In this document: piece after piece, positions 23,495-32,297 of the stretch
Layout of the letters: each line of letters begins with the position of its first letter
How positions within the stretch are numbered: position 1 is the stretch's first letter
Assembly: GCA_001873565.1 (NCBI GenBank)
Contig: MNZJ01000037.1
Location: 1-61,622 of the forward strand
Direction: 5' to 3'
DNA length: 61,622 nt
Source of the DNA: Candidatus Peregrinibacteria bacterium CG2_30_44_17
Lineage (GTDB): Bacteria; Patescibacteriota; Gracilibacteria; UBA1369; UBA12470
The notes under the pieces: model-generated
The model's input: only the letters and a program-made list of their open reading frames with translations
The model's database searches: none
Told to the model about the DNA's origin: nothing
Position numbers and translations under genes: made by a program

Positions 23495-25125
23495 CATTTC
23501 TCGCAGTATACGATCTCTGGTCTTGTTGTATCGTAAGTACTCTGTATTCCTACGTTGCATTTTCCGCAATGACGATTCCAGAGGTACTTTGGATTTTTCT
23601 TCGCCATTCTTCTTTTGTGCCGGCACTTCCAGCATTCGCGCGGCAATGCAACTCCCATCTTGCGGTAGAATTCTAGCTCCTGATCTATGATTCTATGGTT
23701 TCCTCCGCAGGTAGGGCAGATTATGATTTGTTTGGTGATGTCGTCTTTGGTCTCTTTGATGTCATCTGGTAGCTTCTCTGCAGTTATTGCGTTTTCCGAG
23801 GCCGGCTTGCATTCTGCGTCGTGCCATTTGAATCCTCTTTCCAGGGCTTGTTCTTTTGTTAATGGTACGTACTCTTGAGCGACGCTTTCGTTGTATGCAA
23901 AAGGTGATATTTCAGTTGGAAAGAACTGACCATACTCGCCTGTTTCCTCCATATGCTTTATGATTCGCTTACTGAGCACCTCGTATTCTTCCTTTGAATA
24001 TTGTTTGTTAAGGATGCAGTACTGTTTGCCTCTGAGAGCTATACATCCAAATAGATTCTTGCTGTTTAAACATAATTCCGAGTATTGCATGTCGCAGCAT
24101 GCTTCCCACGAGTTCATTGTGAATTTACAGTTCTGCATTTTGTATGCGCTTGAAACCATCTCGTAGCAAAGCTCACTCCCGGCTCCTACGAAATCCCAAT
24201 CGTATGAATCTTTGACGTTGAACAGTTGATTTCCGAATTTGACGTCTTCTAAGTCACGACTATCGAAGCAGTATTTTGCGTTTTTTGAATTCGTCAAATA
24301 GTCGCCAATACAATTGTCGCAGTTCACAGTATCCAGTAGTTTCCTTGGGTGTTTCAATATCGATTCATTGGATCTGCGTATGCCTTCTGTGATGCCTGCG
24401 TGTGACGAGACGTTCATCTCTTTTTTTGCTTGCTCAAACTCTTCTTTGGAAACTTTTTGATTGAAAACGTAGTACTCCTTATTTCTGAGATTAGCTGATC
24501 CAATGCAGTTATGGCAATTACGCATATTGTAGCAAAAATATAATTCGCTTGAAGAGCTGCATCGTTGTGAAAAGAAGCACCTAGTGCATTTTTTTGCGTC
24601 CAATGTTTCGTAGCACTGAGTTGAGTCCTCTGTCATGTCAAAATCAACGCAGTTGAAATTGCGCACGCTAAATCTGCCGTAATACGAATCCTCATTATAA
24701 TCAGCTGTAAACAGGAGGTATGAGTTTTTGTTTCTATATGCATAGTTGGCGTAGTCGGAATTTTCATTTCCTATGGAGTTTAGGGCCATTCTTGGCACTG
24801 AGCGCTGTAGATTTGCGAATTGTTCGAAGAATGGTCTATTGAAGTCGAAATCCAATCCGTACTCCATTGGATCCCATTTGTCTGACCACCATTCTTTGGG
24901 ACTGTAAACCTTATATGGCTTGTCTCGTGAATACATAGATATCATCTCCTCTCCGGACAGGTCAGATTTCCTTTTGTATAGGAACAGTTCGTTCCTAAAC
25001 GCTAATCTCCTCATTTGCCTACACGTTGGGCACCATGTAGGTTGAGGTACCTGCATTTTGTCGTAAAATACTAAGTCCTCTGACTCTATTTGGAATGGCT
25101 GTGTGCAGTTTGAGCAGGTCGTCAT
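23470..25125 (-). CDS. Large cysteine-rich zinc-ribbon protein of unknown function
   Basis: 551 residues with about 40 Cys by eye. The N-terminus has CSNC...CPTCRQMRRLAFRN. The C-terminus has CPTCGG...CWKCRHKRRMAKKN followed by CGKC...CEKC. The two ends share the pattern (F)Y-x-KM-x-V-x2-P-x3-C-x2-CR-x2-RR, so they look like copies of one zinc-ribbon module. The centre has many Cys/Tyr/Asn-rich short units (YFCYNMRNCHNCIGS, YCFDSRDLEDV). It also has two copies of a module ending LR-x-K-x-Y-x3-N-x3-SKEE(F/Y)E. No enzyme motif is seen. It is cytosolic. It is probably an RNA- or protein-binding scaffold, but that is a guess. Confidence 0.75.
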   Translation of the reverse strand: MTTCSNCTQPFQIESEDLVFYDKMQVPQPTWCPTCRQMRRLAFRNELFLYKRKSDLSGEEMISMYSRDKPYKVYSPKEWWSDKWDPMEYGLDFDFNRPFFEQFANLQRSVPRMALNSIGNENSDYANYAYRNKNSYLLFTADYNEDSYYGRFSVRNFNCVDFDMTEDSTQCYETLDAKKCTRCFFSQRCSSSSELYFCYNMRNCHNCIGSANLRNKEYYVFNQKVSKEEFEQAKKEMNVSSHAGITEGIRRSNESILKHPRKLLDTVNCDNCIGDYLTNSKNAKYCFDSRDLEDVKFGNQLFNVKDSYDWDFVGAGSELCYEMVSSAYKMQNCKFTMNSWEACCDMQYSELCLNSKNLFGCIALRGKQYCILNKQYSKEEYEVLSKRIIKHMEETGEYGQFFPTEISPFAYNESVAQEYVPLTKEQALERGFKWHDAECKPASENAITAEKLPDDIKETKDDITKQIIICPTCGGNHRIIDQELEFYRKMGVALPRECWKCRHKRRMAKKNPKYLWNRHCGKCNVGIQSTYDTTRPEIVYCEKCYLEEVEQ

Positions 25126-25232
25126 GGTTGATTGTTTTAATTGTACCTCATTGTAATGCCCAGACAGCGGATAGTCAAAACCTATATAACGAGACCGTTC
25201 TTGGCGAGTTCGCGTCGCTGATTTTACTTCTG

Positions 25233-25262
25233 TTGGACTATGATCAACGCATGTGATATACT
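25233..25262 (+). promoter_or_regulatory. Promoter of the TrmB-type regulator (TTGGAC-18-TATACT, TGA extension)
   Basis: TTGGAC at 25233-25238 and TGA-TATACT ending at 25262, 27 bases before the ATG at 25290. Confidence 0.55.
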
Positions 25263-25263
25263 G

Positions 25264-25282
25264 TTGTCAGGAATATTGACAA
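25264..25282. promoter_or_regulatory. Inverted repeat at the transcription start, candidate autoregulatory operator
   Basis: TTGTCA and TGACAA arms separated by seven bases. It begins two bases after the -10 box, covers the expected transcription start and ends seven bases before the ATG. The position suits repression of the gene by its own product. Confidence 0.5.
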
Positions 25283-25289
25283 TGACCTT

Positions 25290-26093
25290 ATGGATCTCCG
25301 CAAGATGCTTAATAAAATCGGGCTAACTGACAAAGAGGCCAAAGTGTATTTGACTCTCCTGGAGCTTCAGGAAACTATTCCTAGCGTTATATCCAGAAGG
25401 TCCGGGATTAAACGTCCTACGACTTATGTAATTCTAGAGCAGCTACAAAAAAGAGGCTTATGTAGTCATGTTCGAAAGGGTAGGACTCTCTACTATAGAG
25501 CCCTTAATCCGCATGCTCTTCTGGAAGATCAATACAATAAATATTCTGAGTTAGAGAAGGCTATGCCTGAGCTGGTCTCTCTTCATGAGAAATATGTTGT
25601 CACTCCTCAAATGACTGTGTATGAAGGAGCTGAAGGAGTTATTAAGATTATGAATGATACACTGAACACTTCTACCGGTCTTTTGTGCTGGGCTGATGTG
25701 ACTGTTGCTGTTGATGGTTTGTCAGCGGACTTCTATGAATCTTATATAAAGACTAAGGTTGAAAGAGGTGTCTGGTTAAAAGGTGTTTTTTGTTATGATT
25801 CTGCGGCTTTGCGATTCAAGAAGAAGGGGAGAGAGGAATTGAGAGAGGTTTATCTTGTCCCAAAGGAGAAATTCCCTTTTAAAAATGAGATAAATATCTA
25901 CGACGACAAGGTGGCCATTGTGTCGTATGAGGAGAAGGTTGGTGTGATTATTCAAAACAAGACTATTGCTGATACTCAAAGAGCCATCTTTGACCTTGGT
26001 TTTGAGTATGCACGAATGATTGAGCAGGATGTTTTGACCGACAAAGATCTTGAGTATCTAGGGGGAGATAGATTTGTCGCTATGGCGCCGTGA
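25290..26093 (+). CDS. TrmB-family HTH transcriptional regulator
   Basis: 267 residues. The N-terminal winged helix has LNKIGLTDKEAKVYLTLLEL, a recognition helix region ISRRSGIKRPTTYVILEQL and wing LCSHVRKGRTLYYRALNP, the TrmB/'sugar-specific' pattern common in archaea. A coiled linker (about 75-100) and a C-terminal sensor domain (VYEGAEGVIKIMNDTLN, GVWLKGVFCYDSAALRFKKK) follow. Its ligand is unknown. A palindrome at the promoter suggests autoregulation. It is alone in its unit, so targets elsewhere are likely. Confidence 0.82.
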   Translation: MDLRKMLNKIGLTDKEAKVYLTLLELQETIPSVISRRSGIKRPTTYVILEQLQKRGLCSHVRKGRTLYYRALNPHALLEDQYNKYSELEKAMPELVSLHEKYVVTPQMTVYEGAEGVIKIMNDTLNTSTGLLCWADVTVAVDGLSADFYESYIKTKVERGVWLKGVFCYDSAALRFKKKGREELREVYLVPKEKFPFKNEINIYDDKVAIVSYEEKVGVIIQNKTIADTQRAIFDLGFEYARMIEQDVLTDKDLEYLGGDRFVAMAP

Positions 26094-26215
26094 TGACGCA
26101 TTATAGCCGAACTACCATAAAACGGCAGTAAATCCCGAGTGCTAGTTTGCGATATGGCTTTGTTATCAAAAGCCTTAAATAGCTCGGCTATATCTGTTTT
26201 CTTGTGTGGGCTTGC

Positions 26216-26247
26216 AAAAAGCATCTTGTTATTTGCAAGATACTTTT
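26216..26247 (-). terminator. Intrinsic terminator after tRNA-Asp
   Basis: On the minus strand AAAAGTATCTTG / CAAGATGCTTTTT forms a 12-bp stem with one G-U pair and a seven-base loop, followed by T. It lies eight bases after the tRNA 3' end. Confidence 0.75.
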
Positions 26248-26254
26248 ATTTGAA

Positions 26255-26331
26255 TGGCGGAACGGACGGGACTCGAACCCGCGACCTCCTGCGTGACAGG
26301 CAGGCGTTCTAACCAACTGAACTACCGCTCC
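26255..26331 (-). tRNA. tRNA-Asp (GUC)
   Basis: 77 nt with encoded CCA. Acceptor arm GGAGCGG/CCGTTCC (one G-U), D arm GTTCAGTTGGTTAGAAC, anticodon arm CCTGCCTGTCACGCAGG with GTC anticodon, T arm CGGGTTCGAGTCCCG. All arms close. Confidence 0.97.
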
Positions 26332-26348
26332 GCGTTTGTTGCCTGCAA

Positions 26349-26377
26349 AATTTACATTACAAGGGAAGTCTTTGCAA
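26349..26377 (-). promoter_or_regulatory. Promoter of tRNA-Asp (TTGCAA-17-TAAATT)
   Basis: On the minus strand TTGCAA (26372-26377) and TAAATT (26349-26354) are 17 bases apart, with the tRNA starting 17 bases after the -10. Confidence 0.55.
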
Positions 26378-26396
26378 TGTTAATTTTTCAAATTAT

Positions 26397-26424
26397 TTGT
26401 AATTTAAATGTTTGCTAGTACAAT
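26397..26424 (+). promoter_or_regulatory. Promoter of the tRNA-Leu locus (TTGTAA-16-TACAAT)
   Basis: The -10 ends 11 bases before the partial tRNA copy at 26436, not before the complete tRNA 179 bases further on. This suggests the original tRNA started at 26436. Confidence 0.5.
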
Positions 26425-26433
26425 GCTTTTTGT

Positions 26434-26458
26434 ATGCCGAAGTGGCGGAATTGGTTAG
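26434..26458 (+). repeat. Partial 5' duplicate of tRNA-Leu
   Basis: The first 22 bases of the duplicate (26434-26455) match 26601-26622 exactly, covering the acceptor 5' strand and the D arm up to AATTGGT. Then it breaks off (extra T, TAGAA) into an inverted-repeat segment. It cannot form a tRNA itself. Confidence 0.85.
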
Positions 26459-26459
26459 A

Positions 26460-26536
26460 ATTTTGATCAATTGATTCGCTCACGGCTTCGTCCCTTTACT
26501 TGGGACTGCAGAAGTTCTCTCATCAATTGTCAAAAT
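26460..26536. repeat. Inverted repeat hairpin element inserted at the tRNA-Leu locus
   Basis: Left arm ATTTTGATCAATTGAT (26460-26475) and right arm ATCAATTGTCAAAAT (26522-26536) pair over 15 bp with one bulged base. Inside is a second hairpin GTCCC-TTTACTT-GGGAC (26490-26506) flanked by CTTC/GAAG. It lies between the two tRNA-Leu 5' copies. Confidence 0.7.
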
Positions 26537-26602
26537 CTCTTAAATTGATGACTGTGCAGATTGATGAGGCAATGTATACACAACAAAAAAAATTATTAAT
26601 AT

Positions 26603-26689
26603 GCCGAAGTGGCGGAATTGGTAGACGCGCACGACTCAAAATCGTGTTCTCGCAAGGGAGTGAGGGTTCGATTCCCTCCTTCGGCACCA
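26603..26689 (+). tRNA. tRNA-Leu (CAA)
   Basis: 87 nt with encoded CCA. Acceptor GCCGAAG/CTTCGGC, anticodon arm CACGA-CTCAAAA-TCGTG with CAA anticodon (reads UUG), a long variable arm (TTCTCGCAAGGGAG region) as expected for class II tRNA, and T arm AGGGTTCGATTCCCT. Discriminator A. Confidence 0.96.
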
Positions 26690-26717
26690 CGCTCTTTATA
26701 CCTTAACAACCATAATT

Positions 26718-27461
26718 ATGAGCGAAAAAAAACAGCAAGGGGGGGCTATTTGGATGCTAAGTACATTTGCACTTATAGGTGTTTTGATAGGACTTGGCAT
26801 ATCCTCTTTGAACGGATCGCCTGATGAGAGTGCAACGCCTACTCCGTCTGGCGTTCAAGATTCCGAGCAGTCAGCTTACGTGGCTCCCGGTATTGATGAT
26901 GATGCTATGCTTGGCGATGAGAATGCCCCTGTAACTATGATCCTTTTTAGCGATTATCAGTGTCCTTATTGTCAGTCATTCGAGACAGAGACAATGCCTT
27001 TTATTATAGAAGACTTCGTCGATACGGGTCTTGTTAGAGTCGTTTTTCGGGATTACCCTCTTTCTAGTCACGAGTACGCTCATGTTGCCGCAGAGGCTGC
27101 TGAATGTGTCGGCGATGATGATGATTTGTATTGGGCATACCATGATCTTCTTGTAGCCAATGCTGAAGAGTGGGAGTCTTACGATGGCGATCATTTTGAT
27201 CTGTTTTCGCAATACGCCGCTAATCTTGGCGTGGATCAGGACGCTTATTACGAGTGTCTTTCTTCCGGTTCTTACTATGACGAGGTCGATTCCGATGCTG
27301 AAGACGGATGGGCTTCAGGCGTACGAGGTACTCCTACGGTTTTTGTAAACGGCGAAATGGTCGTCGGTGCATTGCCTTACGAAGACTACGTTACATCTGA
27401 TGGCGTTACTCATGAAGGCTACGAGTCTATAATCACTAGAGTCCTGGAGGCGACCAAATAG
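26718..27461 (+). CDS. DsbA-family thiol oxidoreductase, membrane-anchored
   Basis: 247 residues. N-terminal anchor helix (WMLSTFALIGVLIGLGI, about 12-31), a Ser/Pro/Thr linker, then a thioredoxin-like domain. The active site is SDYQCPYCQSFE (CPYC) and the cis-Pro loop is GVRGTPTVFVNG. An inserted helical domain between them is very acidic. It faces outside the cytoplasm and would form or shuffle disulfides, fitting the Cys pairs in the exported pilin and VirB2-like protein. It starts 28 bases after tRNA-Leu and ends at a terminator. Confidence 0.92.
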   Translation: MSEKKQQGGAIWMLSTFALIGVLIGLGISSLNGSPDESATPTPSGVQDSEQSAYVAPGIDDDAMLGDENAPVTMILFSDYQCPYCQSFETETMPFIIEDFVDTGLVRVVFRDYPLSSHEYAHVAAEAAECVGDDDDLYWAYHDLLVANAEEWESYDGDHFDLFSQYAANLGVDQDAYYECLSSGSYYDEVDSDAEDGWASGVRGTPTVFVNGEMVVGALPYEDYVTSDGVTHEGYESIITRVLEATK

Positions 27462-27493
27462 GGCTCTTTATGGATATTCCTGTTCCTATTATG

Positions 27494-27525
27494 ACGCGGA
27501 ACTGATAAAATTGGTTCCGCGTTTT
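27494..27525 (+). terminator. Intrinsic terminator after the DsbA-family gene
   Basis: CGCGGAAC / GTTCCGCG eight-bp stem, an 11-base loop, followed by TTTTGGTTTT. Confidence 0.8.
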
Positions 27526-27547
27526 GGTTTTAATGACGGATTACTAA

Positions 27548-28918
<1,371 letters not shown>

Positions 28919-29467
28919 ATGAAATTAATTCTCGGCCTTGGAAATCCTGGCAGCAAGTATGACGGAACTCGCCACAATGTCGGGTTTGGTTTTCTTGATC
29001 TCTTGAGAAGCGACCTTGGGCTTGATGAGTTCAAGACTAAGGCCAAACTTAAAGCATCTGTCTCGGAAGGGAATATCAATGATGAGAAGCTAATTCTGGC
29101 TAAGCCGGAGACTTTTATGAATCTCTCTGGTGAAGCGTTGGTTGCCTTAAAAAGCTTCTACAAGCTTGATTACGCTGACATCCTTGTTGTTTATGATGAT
29201 TACGACCTGCCGCTTTCCGAGATTAGGTATAGGGACAATGGGTCTGCCGGAACTCACAATGGCATGAGGTCATGTATAGAGCTCCTTGGCAGTGGCGATT
29301 TTCCGCGTTTGCGCATTGGTATCAATCCTGGATTCCCTGTGTCAGATCTTAGCAATTATGTTTTAGGACGTTTTACAGATGTGGAGTTGCCTAAAGTAAG
29401 AGATGCTCTGGATCAAGCTTTGCATGATGTAAAAAAAATGCTTGCAATTTCAGGAGAAAATGAGTAG
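28919..29467 (+). CDS. pth: Peptidyl-tRNA hydrolase
   Basis: 182 residues: LILGLGNPGSKYDGTRHNVGF with the catalytic His in RHNVG (quoted blocks are conserved), PETFMNLSGEAL with the substrate Asn, VYDDYDLPLSEIRYRDNGS and the GTHNGMRS loop. It recycles tRNA from drop-off peptidyl-tRNA. It is immediately downstream of obg and 39 bases before rplU. Confidence 0.96.
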   Translation: MKLILGLGNPGSKYDGTRHNVGFGFLDLLRSDLGLDEFKTKAKLKASVSEGNINDEKLILAKPETFMNLSGEALVALKSFYKLDYADILVVYDDYDLPLSEIRYRDNGSAGTHNGMRSCIELLGSGDFPRLRIGINPGFPVSDLSNYVLGRFTDVELPKVRDALDQALHDVKKMLAISGENE

Positions 29468-29506
29468 TTTAGTGAAGCTAATTTTCCGGATTTTAATATT
29501 TTTTAT

Positions 29507-29908
29507 ATGTTTGCAGTAATAGAGATCGGCGGTAAGCAGTACCAAGTTGAGGAGAAGGAAGAGCTCCTTATCGAGAAAATTGACGCCACAGAGGGTCAAA
29601 ATCTTACAGTTAAGACCGTTGTTTTGTTTGCAAAGAGTGATTCTGATGTCGAGGTTGGTATGCCTTACGTTCAAGGTGCTACTGTCGAGCTCAAAGTCCT
29701 AGAGGAGGTCAAAGGTGATAAGATCAGGGTTTTTAAAATGAAGGCTAAGAAGAGATATGCTCGAACTCAAGGTCACAGACAGAAATACTGGAATGTTAAG
29801 GTGCTAAAAATCACAAAAGTTGCCGGCAAGAAACCTGCTGCTCCAAAGGAGGACGACAAAGCTACTGAGGAAAAGCCTGCCAAGAAGAAAGCTGCTCCTA
29901 AGAAGTAA
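29507..29908 (+). CDS. rplU: 50S ribosomal protein L21 with Lys/Ala-rich tail
   Basis: 133 residues. MFAVIEIGGKQYQVEEKEEL is the canonical start, followed by VGMPYVQGATVELKVLEE and KRYARTQGHRQKYWNVKV. The last ~28 residues (KKPAAPKEDDKATEEKPA...) are a charged, low-complexity extension beyond the usual ~103 residues. In many bacteria rplU is next to rpmA and obg; here rpmA is absent and obg and pth lie upstream. Confidence 0.95.
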   Translation: MFAVIEIGGKQYQVEEKEELLIEKIDATEGQNLTVKTVVLFAKSDSDVEVGMPYVQGATVELKVLEEVKGDKIRVFKMKAKKRYARTQGHRQKYWNVKVLKITKVAGKKPAAPKEDDKATEEKPAKKKAAPKK

Positions 29909-29928
29909 ATAGCGGACGTCTTATTTTC

Positions 29929-30846
29929 CTAGGGAGTCCTTAGCTTCTTGATTACTTCTGCTAGTTCTTGCGGGAGCTTCGCTTTGAACGTGTGCTGTCG
30001 CCCGTTTTTATATTTGAACGTGATCTGTGAGGCGTGTAGGAACTGCCTGGTGAGTCCTAATTTCTCGAACTGTGCGTTTATTTTTGATTTGCCATATTTG
30101 TCATCCCCAATAACAGGGCTACCTATGCTAGAGAGGTGTACTCTGATTTGATGAGTTCTGCCTGTCTTGAGATCTACTTCCAGTAATGTTGCCGCTTCGA
30201 ATACTTCAATTGGTGAGAATTCCGTTATAGCCATTTTCCCTTGTCTCAAGATAGTCATATCTTTACGTTTGTTTGGATTTCGTCCAATTGGTGCCTCGAT
30301 TCGTCCTTTGTGATCTACAATTCCGCTTACCAAGGTGGTGTATAGTTTTGTGACACTTCGCTCTTCTATTTGCTTTGCTATGTTCAGGTGTGCTGCGTCG
30401 TTTTTTGCTATTACAATTATTCCTGATGTGTCCTTGTCTAGTCTGTGCACAATGCCTGGTCTTATCGGGTCGTCTTTTTTGCTTAGATTCTCTTTGAGAT
30501 GGTACAGTATTGCATTTACGAGAGTTTTTTCATTGTGGCCCGGGGCAGGGTGTACGACGGTTCCGGCTGGCTTGTTAATGATCAAATAATCCTTGTCTTC
30601 GTGGATAATATCCAAGTCTATTTTTTGTGGTTTGAGATGTGTCGGCTGGGGCTTGCTTAATATTATCTCTATTTCTTCATCTTGCTTGACCGGATAGTTC
30701 GGCTTGAAAGCTTCTTTGCCATTCACCTTCACTAATCCATCATGAATAGCTTTTTGGACTTTTTGACGCGTAAGCTGCTCGACTTGCCCAGTCAAGATCT
30801 TGTCTAGGCGTCCTGCTGACAATGATTTGAATATTACTTTTTTCAT
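29929..30846 (-). CDS. RluA/RluD-family 23S rRNA pseudouridine synthase
   Basis: 305 residues. N-terminal S4 domain (GRLDKILTGQVEQLTRQKVQ), then the catalytic domain with the HRLDKDTSGIIVIAK motif (catalytic Asp). TGRTHQIRVHLSSIGSPVIG and DDKYG close the core. The length and S4 domain favour RluD (sites 1911/1915/1917 of helix 69 in E. coli), though RluC-type specificity cannot be ruled out. A TATAAT lies six bases before the ATG (30853-30858), so the mRNA may be leaderless. A MITE-like element starts 21 bases upstream. Confidence 0.92.
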   Translation of the reverse strand: MKKVIFKSLSAGRLDKILTGQVEQLTRQKVQKAIHDGLVKVNGKEAFKPNYPVKQDEEIEIILSKPQPTHLKPQKIDLDIIHEDKDYLIINKPAGTVVHPAPGHNEKTLVNAILYHLKENLSKKDDPIRPGIVHRLDKDTSGIIVIAKNDAAHLNIAKQIEERSVTKLYTTLVSGIVDHKGRIEAPIGRNPNKRKDMTILRQGKMAITEFSPIEVFEAATLLEVDLKTGRTHQIRVHLSSIGSPVIGDDKYGKSKINAQFEKLGLTRQFLHASQITFKYKNGRQHTFKAKLPQELAEVIKKLRTP

Positions 30847-30867
30847 GCTTTTATTATATACTCTAAT

Positions 30868-31030
30868 GAGACCTCTACGGAAGTCAATTAACTACTGCAA
30901 AATGATAAATTTGGCTGCAAATCCTTCAAAGCTCCTATCCGTATCTAAACTGATACGCCGTTGTCGCTTCTTGGTATTTTCGCACGAATTTATCGTTTTT
31001 CGCTACGTTACTGACTTCCGCAGAGGTCTC
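30868..31030. mobile_element. MITE-like element, copy 1 (163 bp)
   Basis: Terminal inverted repeats GAGACCTCTACGGAAGTCA and TGACTTCCGCAGAGGTCTC match at 18 of 19 positions. It is flanked by TAAT on both sides, a possible target duplication. It has no coding capacity. The interior matches the copy at 55.7 kb (for example AACTACTGCAAAAT, TTCAAAGCTCCT, CCGTTGTCGCTT, TTTTTCGCTACGTTACTGAC). The ends resemble those of IS5-type elements (GAGACCT...GCAAA), a weak similarity. It fills the gap between divergent rluD-like and tyrS genes. Confidence 0.8.
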
Positions 31031-31062
31031 TAATCTTAAATTTCCCCTAATATAAAATACTT

Positions 31063-32256
31063 ATGACTGACGATCAATTCAAAAGCCTGCTTGATAAGGG
31101 TACTGTCGATGTTATTGTGCGTGATGATTTGGAGACCAAGCTCAAGTCTGGCAAGAAACTGCGAATCAAGCTTGGCATAGATCCGTCAGGTGCCGACCTG
31201 CATATAGGTCATATGGTTGTAATCAAAAAACTTAAGGAGTTTCAGGATCTTGGGCATCATATTCTGCTTCTGTTTGGCAATTTCACAGGGCAGATAGGGG
31301 ATCCTACAGGTAAAACGGAGACCAGGAAGCCCAAGACCCAAGAAGAGCTCGAGAAGAATGCCGAGCATTATATTGACCAAGTAAGTAAAATCCTTGATGT
31401 CGATAAGATTGAGGTTGTTTGGAATGCTGATTGGCTTTCTCCACTGACTTTTGCGGATGTTATTAAATTGTCAGCGCATTTCACCGTAGCTCAAATGCTG
31501 GAAAGAGATATGTTTCAAGACAGGATCAAAAACAGCCAGCCTATCTCTATGCATGAGTTCCTATATCCTCTGATGCAGGGATATGACTCTGTTGCATTAA
31601 AAGCTGATGTAGAAATAGGCGGCACTGATCAGACTTTTAATCTGTTGGCTGGACGCACTTTGCAAAAAGCTTACGGGCAAGTGCCACAGAATATCATCAC
31701 TGTTCCTATTCTTGAAGGTCTGGATGGCAAGATCAAGATGGGTAAGAGTGAGGGGAATTATATCGGCGTCAACGAGGCTTCAAATGAGATGTATGGGAAA
31801 GTGATGTCGATTCCTGATAATCTTATCCTGAAATATTTTGAGTTGGCTACCAATGTCACTCTTGAAGAACTCGATTCTTTGAAATCGCAAATAGAATCAG
31901 GTGCAAACCCTAGAGATTTGAAAATGAGGCTTGGGCGTGAGATTGTCGCTTTGTATCACAATGAGTCGGCTGCCAAAGCTGCAGAAGAAGAGTTCGTTAA
32001 TGTTTTCCGCAACAAAGAGTTGCCGGAAGAGATAGAGGAAGTTTGTCTGAGCACCGAATCGTGGAATGTTATCGATCTTATATCTGAGTGTAAGATGGTT
32101 TCGTCTAAGAGTGAAGGTCGTAGGATGATAGATGGAGACGCCGTTAAAATCGATGGAGACAAGGTTTTTTCTATCGAAGACAATGTCACTCTTTCTAAAG
32201 AAGGCAAGCTTATTCAAGTAGGGAAGAGGCGTTTCTTGCTTGTCAAATTGGGTTAG
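31063..32256 (+). CDS. tyrS: Tyrosyl-tRNA synthetase
   Basis: 397 residues. HIGH motif in GIDPSGADLHIGHMVVIKKL, FGNFTGQIGDPTGK, the Tyr-binding YPLMQGYDSVALKADVEIGG region and KMSKS as KIKMGKSEGN. A C-terminal S4 domain (ISECKMVSSKSEGRRMIDGD) binds tRNA. It belongs to the TyrRS subgroup with HIGH rather than HFGH. It starts 33 bases after the MITE-like element, so its promoter is inside or at the edge of that element. Confidence 0.97.
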   Translation: MTDDQFKSLLDKGTVDVIVRDDLETKLKSGKKLRIKLGIDPSGADLHIGHMVVIKKLKEFQDLGHHILLLFGNFTGQIGDPTGKTETRKPKTQEELEKNAEHYIDQVSKILDVDKIEVVWNADWLSPLTFADVIKLSAHFTVAQMLERDMFQDRIKNSQPISMHEFLYPLMQGYDSVALKADVEIGGTDQTFNLLAGRTLQKAYGQVPQNIITVPILEGLDGKIKMGKSEGNYIGVNEASNEMYGKVMSIPDNLILKYFELATNVTLEELDSLKSQIESGANPRDLKMRLGREIVALYHNESAAKAAEEEFVNVFRNKELPEEIEEVCLSTESWNVIDLISECKMVSSKSEGRRMIDGDAVKIDGDKVFSIEDNVTLSKEGKLIQVGKRRFLLVKLG

Positions 32257-32297
32257 ACGGGTCATAATCAGAGTACCTTTTGACCTCTTAATCAGAT

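Noticed and set aside
26434-26689. Intron inside tRNA-Leu
   Set aside because: The downstream tRNA is complete from base 1, and the upstream fragment stops in the D arm, not at the anticodon. A duplication or insertion explains it better.
30800-31033. ORFs in or across the MITE-like elements (also 55597-55891)
   Set aside because: They cross the terminal repeats and neighbouring genes on the other strand and differ between copies by a 33-base indel; no transposase motif.
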